From NCBI RefSeq assembly GCF_005239095.1, contig NZ_SZUA01000001.1:1469049-1533048 (forward strand): 64,000 nt of DNA. Reading direction: 5' to 3'. Each line of letters begins with the position of its first letter. Positions within the stretch are counted from its first letter, which is position 1. Origin of the DNA: Luteimonas gilva. Its GTDB lineage: Bacteria > Pseudomonadota > Gammaproteobacteria > Xanthomonadales > Xanthomonadaceae. A program made the translations under genes and the position numbers. A model generated the notes under the pieces. The model was not told where the DNA came from. It saw only the letters and a program-made list of their open reading frames with translations, and did no database searches. This document shows, piece after piece, positions 56,795 through 64,000 of the stretch.

Positions 56795-58990
56795 TCAAAC
56801 GAACACCGCCGGCGCCACGCTCACCCGGTTGCGTCCGCCGCGCTTGGCGGCGTACAGCGCCTTGTCGGCGCGTTCGATGGTTTCGTTGGGCGTGTGCTCG
56901 TGCGGCCAGCGCGAAGCCACGCCGACGCTGGCGGTCAGCTTGAGCGCATGCCCGCTCCATTCCACGGGCAGATCTTCCACCGCGGCGCGGATGCGCTCGC
57001 CGAGCTGGCGGGCGAGATCGGCATTGGCGCCGGGCGAGGCCACCAGGAATTCTTCGCCGCCGTAGCGCGCGAGCAGGTCCTGGCCATCGATCACGCCGTG
57101 CAGCGCGCCCGACACGCGCCGCAAGCAATGGTCGCCCGCGGCGTGGCCATGGGTGTCGTTGATCGACTTGAAGTTGTCCAAATCGACGAACAGGATCGAC
57201 AGTTCCTTGTTGCCGCGGTGCGCCTCGGCGAAGCTGCGGGTCAGCCACTGGTCCAGCGTGCGGCGGTTCAGCGCGCCGGTCAGCGCGTCCATTTCGGCGG
57301 AACGGCGCAGGCGGATCGCGGCGTGCGCCTGCTCCAGCGCCTGCACGGCCAGGCGGCCGAACTCGCCGGCCAGCGACAGTTCGTCGGTGGTGAAGCCTTC
57401 GCCCCGCGCGCGCTCCAGAATCATCACGCCCCATTGCGGCGAACGCAGCGGCAGCGGCACCACCGCCGGCACCGGCCCGGGCTGGGCCGGCGCGGCGGGA
57501 TCGTCCAGCGACACTTGCAGCGGCGCGCGCGTGCGCGCCAAGCCTTTCAGCACGCTTTGCCGCTGGGCGACGATGCGCGCGAAATACGGTTTGCGCTCGA
57601 CCGGTTCGGCGACCAGGAACGTCTGGTCGTCCGCGCCGAATACGGCCACCGCCGCCGCATCCAGGCCGAGGATGGCTTGCAGCTGGTCCAGCACGCGGCG
57701 ATAGGCCGTCCATTCCAGATCGCCCGCGGCGAGCGTCTTCAATTGCGCTTGCAAGCCTTCGGCCAGCGCCAACCGCGCGGCCTCGCGCGCGGCGCGCCGG
57801 TCGGAATCCTCGTGCGCCAGCTTGGCGCGGTCGCGCTGCGACCGGTAGTCGCCGACGCGCGCGGCCAAGCCGATCGCCAGCAGCGCCGCGCAAGCGACCA
57901 GCGCCACCTGATAACCGCGCCCGGTCCACCACATATCGTCGAAATAGCCTCGCGACAGCAACTCGGCGACGATCGCGGCCACACCGGTCAGCACGCTCAT
58001 CGCCGCGATCGGCCAGGCCATCGGCAGTTTGCGCCGCGCGGCGTCGACGCTGATCGCGATGCAGCCGAAGCTGGCGGCCAGCCGGCCGAGCATCGACGCG
58101 GTCTGCATCGCGCCGCGCAGGGCATCCAGGCCGAGCAGGCACAGGCCGGCGATCCCCAGTAGCGTCGCGCACAGCGCGTTGGCCGCTCGCGCCGCACGCG
58201 GCGAAAGCGTGCGCAGATCGGCGTAGCGCAGATAGATCTGCACCGCGGCGGCGCAGAAGATCATGGTCAGCGCCGCCACGCCTTGCTCGCGCCACGGCGC
58301 CAGCGCGCGGAAGCCGGGCAGCAGGTACAAATGCCCGTTCAACGCGGCGAGCATGAGCAAGGCGCTCAGCGCGAAGCCGAAATAAGCCAAGAACACGCGG
58401 TCGTGCGCTGCGTAGAACAGCGCCAGCATCACCAGCGCCAGCATGAACAAGCTGGCGTAGACCGAAGCGGCCATGGCGATGGTGCGCTGCTCGATCCGGG
58501 TCGCGGTGAAGTCGCGCAACACCCGCGGCCGCATTACGTTGCCGACGGGCGAGTGCATCGTCACATCCAGCACGACCGGCCCGCGCCAGTCTTCGGGCAG
58601 CGGGAACAGGAACAAGGACGGAATCGCGCCTTCGTCCTCGCCCGGCGCGAAGAAACGCCGCACCGGACTGCGCCAAACGCCGTTGCCGACCGAAATCTCT
58701 TCGACGATGTCGCGGTTGAACGCCAGCACCCAGCGCTGGCCGGGTACGGCTTGGTCGGGCAAAACGAAATGCAGGCGCGCCGATTGCGGCCGCGAGCCGC
58801 CGTCGACTCGCCAACCGCCGCCGGCGGCGGTGAGCCTCGCGTCCTGGCCGGCGAGGGGCACGACATGCACCTGGATGTCGCGCTCGGTCCGGAACGAAGC
58901 CGCCAGCACGCTGGCCGCGCACACCGCGGCGAGCACCAGCAGCCCGGCGGCGAACAGCCATTCGTGGTGCGAAGAACGCAACGACGTCAC
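56795..58990 (-). CDS. Membrane diguanylate cyclase with 7TM sensor and GAF-like region
   Basis: The 731-aa protein (GTG start 58990) has an N-terminal membrane segment, a periplasmic beta-rich domain (about 30-160), seven membrane helices (about 165-370), a coiled-coil and GAF-like region (about 400-560), and a GGDEF domain. The active-site motif is GGEEF at 644-648, and LDNFKSINDTHGHAAGD is the substrate region, so c-di-GMP synthesis is likely. The architecture is 7TMR-DISM-like. TTG 59047 would give 750 residues but lacks a ribosome-binding site. Confidence 0.93.
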   Translation of the reverse strand: MTSLRSSHHEWLFAAGLLVLAAVCAASVLAASFRTERDIQVHVVPLAGQDARLTAAGGGWRVDGGSRPQSARLHFVLPDQAVPGQRWVLAFNRDIVEEISVGNGVWRSPVRRFFAPGEDEGAIPSLFLFPLPEDWRGPVVLDVTMHSPVGNVMRPRVLRDFTATRIEQRTIAMAASVYASLFMLALVMLALFYAAHDRVFLAYFGFALSALLMLAALNGHLYLLPGFRALAPWREQGVAALTMIFCAAAVQIYLRYADLRTLSPRAARAANALCATLLGIAGLCLLGLDALRGAMQTASMLGRLAASFGCIAISVDAARRKLPMAWPIAAMSVLTGVAAIVAELLSRGYFDDMWWTGRGYQVALVACAALLAIGLAARVGDYRSQRDRAKLAHEDSDRRAAREAARLALAEGLQAQLKTLAAGDLEWTAYRRVLDQLQAILGLDAAAVAVFGADDQTFLVAEPVERKPYFARIVAQRQSVLKGLARTRAPLQVSLDDPAAPAQPGPVPAVVPLPLRSPQWGVMILERARGEGFTTDELSLAGEFGRLAVQALEQAHAAIRLRRSAEMDALTGALNRRTLDQWLTRSFAEAHRGNKELSILFVDLDNFKSINDTHGHAAGDHCLRRVSGALHGVIDGQDLLARYGGEEFLVASPGANADLARQLGERIRAAVEDLPVEWSGHALKLTASVGVASRWPHEHTPNETIERADKALYAAKRGGRNRVSVAPAVFV

Positions 58991-59213
58991 CGCCGCGCGC
59001 CCCCGCTCTGGTCCCTCGCGCCGAACGGCGATATCGCTTCGCCGCAAGGCCCGGTTTCAAACACCACCTTCATGGTGGCGCCCCCCTGTGATTCCGGCGC
59101 CGATCGGGCGGACACCCCGACCAACGACCACGAATGCAAGAATCGGGCCTTATCGGCGGCGACGAACGCAATCCGGGCCGGTAGACTGTTGCCCCACCTC
59201 GGCCCCGCCTGAC

Positions 59214-60995
<1,782 letters not shown>

Positions 60996-60999
60996 TCGG

Positions 61000-61437
61000 A
61001 TGCGCTACGCCATTCGCTGCTTCCTCGCCGCCTGCTTGGCGGCAGCCGTCGCGGCCTGCACCGCGCCGCCCACTTCCGCCGCTACGGACGAGGCGCAATC
61101 CGCCGCACCGGCGCCCGTCAAACCGCGACCGACCACCGGCGGCCCGTTGCCGGCCGAACGCGCCCGCGCCGACATCGACCGCAGCTGCCGCACCGACGCC
61201 GATTGCGTGGTGAAGGACGTGCGCAATTGCTGCGGCGCGATGCCGTCCTGCGTCAGCGTCGACGCCAAGATCGATCCGGCGAAAGTGCAAGAGGACTGCC
61301 AGCGCGGCGGCAGCATGGCGGTGTGCGGTTTCCCGGCGATCGAAGGCTGCAAGTGCGCGCGCGGGCACTGCGTGGCGATCGCGCCGGCGATCGATCCGAG
61401 CATCGACCCCGCGCCCGCGCCGCCGGTGGAAGAGTGA
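61000..61437 (+). CDS. Cys-rich lipoprotein of unknown function
   Basis: The 145-aa protein has a lipoprotein signal ending in VAAC (Cys20), a Pro/Ala-rich spacer (about 22-60), and a small domain with nine Cys residues in SCRTDADCVVKD, NCCGAMPSC, EDCQRG and GCKCARGHC. The spacing suggests several disulfides. I do not recognise the family with certainty. It follows glnS by four bases, and its stop overlaps the next gene start (TGATG). Confidence 0.8.
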   Translation: MRYAIRCFLAACLAAAVAACTAPPTSAATDEAQSAAPAPVKPRPTTGGPLPAERARADIDRSCRTDADCVVKDVRNCCGAMPSCVSVDAKIDPAKVQEDCQRGGSMAVCGFPAIEGCKCARGHCVAIAPAIDPSIDPAPAPPVEE

Positions 61438-62012
61438 TGCTGTACGCGCAGGTCCACCTCACCTTGCCGGCCTGGGTCCACGATGCGGTGGATACGGGCC
61501 GCGTTTACGCCGCGGACGAAGACAAAGTCGCGCTGGCGGTCGAACTGTCGCGCTCGAACATCGAAGCCGGCACCGGCGGCCCGTTCGGCGCGGTGGTTTT
61601 CGGCCCCGGCGATCGCGTGGTCGCGGCCGGCGTCAACGTGGTGCTGCCGCAAAGCACGTCGCTGGCGCACGCCGAGAACATGGCTTACATGCTGGCGCAG
61701 CAACGCCTGCAACGCGCCCGGCTCAACCGCAACGAAGCAGGCGAACCCGACGGGCGCTACACCTTGGCGACCTCTTCGCAGCCCTGCTGCCAATGCTACG
61801 GCGCGACCATCTGGGCCGGCATCGACCGCTTGCTGATCGGCGCGCGCAGCGAAGACGTGATGGCCTTGACCGAATTCGACGAAGGCCCGCTGCCGGCGGA
61901 CTGGATCGGCGAGCTGCAGGCGCGCGGCATCGAAGTGGCGCGCGACCTGAAGCGCGAGGCAGCATGCGATGTGCTGCGGGCCTACGGACAGCTCGGCGGC
62001 CGGCGTTACTGA
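61437..62012 (+). CDS. Nucleoside deaminase-like protein (CDA fold)
   Basis: The 191-aa protein has the zinc motifs of cytidine/guanine deaminases. HAE is in TSLAHAENMAYML and P-C-x-x-C is in SSQPCCQCYGATIW. GGPFGAVVFGPGDRV is the typical first strand, close to guanine deaminase and tRNA/nucleoside deaminases. The base specificity is unknown. Translation is coupled to the lipoprotein gene. Confidence 0.88.
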   Translation: MLYAQVHLTLPAWVHDAVDTGRVYAADEDKVALAVELSRSNIEAGTGGPFGAVVFGPGDRVVAAGVNVVLPQSTSLAHAENMAYMLAQQRLQRARLNRNEAGEPDGRYTLATSSQPCCQCYGATIWAGIDRLLIGARSEDVMALTEFDEGPLPADWIGELQARGIEVARDLKREAACDVLRAYGQLGGRRY

Positions 62013-62028
62013 ATTTCTAAACGATTTT

Positions 62029-62104
62029 GTGGGAGCGGCTTCAGCCGCGAGCTTTTGCAAGATCGTCGCAATCTCGAAGAGCTCGCGGCTTCAGCCGCTC
62101 CCAC
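62029..62104. repeat. Family-B element copy 8
   Basis: GTGGGAGCGGCTTCAGCCGC and its reverse complement ending at 62104. It lies between the deaminase and rlmM genes. Confidence 0.9.
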
Positions 62105-62132
62105 AAACAGCCAAATGACGGCAGCGACGCGG

Positions 62133-63185
62133 ATGAACGGTTTATTGTGCTATTGCCGCGCCGGCTTCGAACCCGAACTGGCCGCGGAACTCACCGAACG
62201 CGCCGCGCAGGCCGGCCATGCCGGTTTCGCGCGCGCCGAACGCGGCAGCGGCTACGTCGTATTCGCGGACGACGAGGCCGATCGTTTGTCGCAAGCCCTA
62301 CCCTGGCGCGAGTTGATCTTCGCGCGGCAGAAGCTGCGGCTGATCGCCGAATTGCGCGGCCTGGATCCGAGCGACCGGATCGCGCCGATGCTGGCCACGC
62401 TGCCTTCCGACCGCCGCTTCGGCGCGCTGGTCGTCGAGCATCCCGACAGTGACGAATCCAAACCGCTCTCGGGACTGGCGCGCAGCTTCGGCAATGCGTT
62501 GCGGCCGGCGTTGCGCAAGGCCCGCCTGCTCAGCGCGGCCGACGACGCTGCGCTGCAGCGTCTGCACGTGTGCTTCGTCGCCGGCGACCATGCTTTCCTC
62601 GCGATTTCCGATCCGAGCGACAGTTCCCCCTGGCCGCTCGGCGTGCCGCGGTTGCGCATGCACGCGGACGCGCCGTCGCGTTCTGCGCTCAAACTGGAAG
62701 AAGCCCTGCTCTGCCTGCTCGACGCCGACGAACGCGCGCGCCTGCTGCGTCCCGGCATGCGCGCCGCGGATCTGGGCGCAGCGCCGGGCGGTTGGACCTG
62801 GGTGCTGACGCGGCAGGGCTTGCATGTCGTGGCGATCGACAACGGGCCGCTGCGCCCGCATCTGCTCGACAGCGGCTTGGTCGAACATCTGCGGGCGGAC
62901 GGTTTCGCCTGGCAGCCGCAGCAGCCGCTGGATTGGATGGTCTGCGACATGGTCGAACAGCCCAAGCGCGTCGCCGCGCGCATGGCCGAATGGTTCGCCC
63001 GCGGCTGGTGCCGTCACGCTATCTTCAATTTGAAATTGCCGATGAAGAAGCGATGGGCGGAAACTCGAACTTGCCTGTCGGATTTCGCGCACGCCGCGCA
63101 ACGACCGTTGACGGTACGCGCGCGCCAGCTCTACCACGACCGCGAAGAGATCACCGTTTTCGCCTCGCCGGCCGGCCCAGGCTGA
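62133..63185 (+). CDS. rlmM: 23S rRNA 2'-O-ribose C2498 methyltransferase RlmM
   Basis: RlmM methylates the 2'-OH of C2498 in 23S rRNA. The 350-aa protein has an N-terminal THUMP-like region and a Rossmann SAM domain. AADLGAAPGGWTWVLTRQG is the SAM motif, DWMVCDMVEQP holds the catalytic Asp, and FNLKLPMKKRW holds the catalytic Lys. I chose ATG 62133 (MNGLLCYCRAGFE) since it fits the family N-terminus; ATG 62115 is the alternative. Confidence 0.94.
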   Translation: MNGLLCYCRAGFEPELAAELTERAAQAGHAGFARAERGSGYVVFADDEADRLSQALPWRELIFARQKLRLIAELRGLDPSDRIAPMLATLPSDRRFGALVVEHPDSDESKPLSGLARSFGNALRPALRKARLLSAADDAALQRLHVCFVAGDHAFLAISDPSDSSPWPLGVPRLRMHADAPSRSALKLEEALLCLLDADERARLLRPGMRAADLGAAPGGWTWVLTRQGLHVVAIDNGPLRPHLLDSGLVEHLRADGFAWQPQQPLDWMVCDMVEQPKRVAARMAEWFARGWCRHAIFNLKLPMKKRWAETRTCLSDFAHAAQRPLTVRARQLYHDREEITVFASPAGPG

Positions 63186-63280
63186 ACGTTGCCCTCCATT
63201 CAGCCTGAGCGCATGCGATTGACGCGAGGTTGATCCGGGCGGGAATACGTTCGCAGCGTCTCCCAAGCGAGGTATCCGAC

Positions 63281-63991
63281 ATGACGCGCAAGTTCAGTGC
63301 AATTTCGATCGCGCTGGCGACGGTCTTCGGTTTCTCCGCGCCTGCGTTCGCGCAGACCGCGGAACAGCAGCAGGCGCAACGCGACAGCAAGACCGCGGCC
63401 GAGAGCGCGCAGCAAGCCAGCGCCAATGCGCAAAGCGCGCAGATCGCCGCGCAAGCGGCGACGAACGCCAGCGCCACGCAACCGGCCAGCGCGGCAGCAG
63501 CGGCGAACGCTTCCGCAGCCGTAGACCATGCCGCGGCGGCGAACGCCGCGGCCAGCATCGCCGGCGGCGCCGCGGCGACCGCCAACAATGCGTTCGACGA
63601 AACGGGCCGAGGCGCTGCGCAAAGCAAGCAAGCGTCGGAAGTCGCCGAAGCGTCCAAGGCCATCGCAGGCGCCGCTAGCACGACGGCGGGCGAAGCGGCG
63701 ATGCAGGCGCAGGCCGCCGCGCAGAATGCGCAAGACGCCGCAGCCGCACCGCCGCCTCCGCCCGCGCAAACCGCGCCGCCTCCGCAGGCGCCGGTCACCG
63801 TGCATTCGCTGCCGCCGGACTCGGTGGTCGGCGAATACAAAATCGACTTCGCCGCGATGGACAAGAACCACGACGGCAGCCTCAGCCGCGCCGAAGCCAG
63901 TTCGAACGCGACGCTGACTCAGGAATTCCGCGCCGTGGACGTCAACAACAACGGCCGGTTGAGCAAGGATGAGTTGAAAGGCTGGATGTAG
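63281..63991 (+). CDS. Exported Ala-rich protein with EF-hand pair
   Basis: The 236-aa protein has a signal peptide (about 1-24, APAFA), a long low-complexity helical region (about 25-155) rich in Ala, Gln and Ser, a Pro/Ala linker, and two EF-hand loops at the C-terminus (DKNHDGSLSRAE and DVNNNGRLSKDE). The Asp/Asn pattern suggests calcium binding. A structural or cell-surface role is possible but not shown. The end GWM is near the window edge. Confidence 0.85.
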   Translation: MTRKFSAISIALATVFGFSAPAFAQTAEQQQAQRDSKTAAESAQQASANAQSAQIAAQAATNASATQPASAAAAANASAAVDHAAAANAAASIAGGAAATANNAFDETGRGAAQSKQASEVAEASKAIAGAASTTAGEAAMQAQAAAQNAQDAAAAPPPPPAQTAPPPQAPVTVHSLPPDSVVGEYKIDFAAMDKNHDGSLSRAEASSNATLTQEFRAVDVNNNGRLSKDELKGWM

Positions 63992-64000
63992 GGTGGGCCT

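Overview
The window is a high-GC chromosomal segment from a member of the Xanthomonadaceae (Lysobacteraceae), most likely Lysobacter or a close relative. This rests on family knowledge, not a database search. The clues are the gene order ychF-pth-rplY-prs-tRNA-Gln-ispE-lolB-TPR divergent from hemA-prfA, the secreted M4 and M28 peptidases with C-terminal PPC domains, Oar-type TonB-dependent receptors, CRP/Clp-type operator sites, and many short inverted-repeat elements in the intergenic regions.

Layout. 1-10 kb is a housekeeping block: the end of an outer-membrane receptor, then on the minus strand ychF, pth, rplY, prs, tRNA-Gln(TTG), ispE, lolB and a TPR protein, divergent from hemA-prfA-GNAT. 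10.3-10.8 kb is dense repeat DNA. 10.9-17.9 kb holds moaB, a small HTH protein, ppk2, acylphosphatase, a TlpA-like lipoprotein, a YihY membrane protein, wrbA, DUF2069, a half-length asparaginase-like protein and a TPR-sulfotransferase. 18-25.5 kb is a secreted-peptidase island (M4, M28, M4). Both M4 genes carry matching upstream regions with a Clp/CRP-type site, a conserved distal block and a conserved leader hairpin. 25.6-34.3 kb holds sufT and a duplicated module of two MocR regulators, two related small membrane proteins and one Oar-like TonB-dependent receptor. 34.3-39.1 kb holds the transhydrogenase genes pntB-pntAB and pntAA, split by a plus-strand ECF sigma/anti-sigma cluster. 39.2-50.4 kb holds a DUF1631 protein, nitroreductase, 5'-3' exonuclease, Nudix hydrolase, sugar MFS porter, PhnA-like protein, proline iminopeptidase, prmC and an M1 aminopeptidase. 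50.5-54.9 kb is a stress block: ahpD, ahpC, oxyR, a DJ-1/PfpI protein, rnk and msrA. 55-64 kb holds an EamA transporter, a GST, a membrane diguanylate cyclase, glnS, a Cys-rich lipoprotein, a deaminase, rlmM and an Ala-rich EF-hand protein.

Themes. Repeat elements of several families sit between genes and in three places reach into coding signals: the lolB start codon and the prmC and sulfotransferase stop codons. The peroxide block has AhpC with AhpD instead of AhpF, plus OxyR with a well-formed operator directly upstream of its own start. The most promising undescribed elements are the paired upstream regions of the M4 proteases and the duplicated MocR/membrane-protein/receptor module. No CRISPR array, rRNA, prophage or intact insertion sequence was seen.
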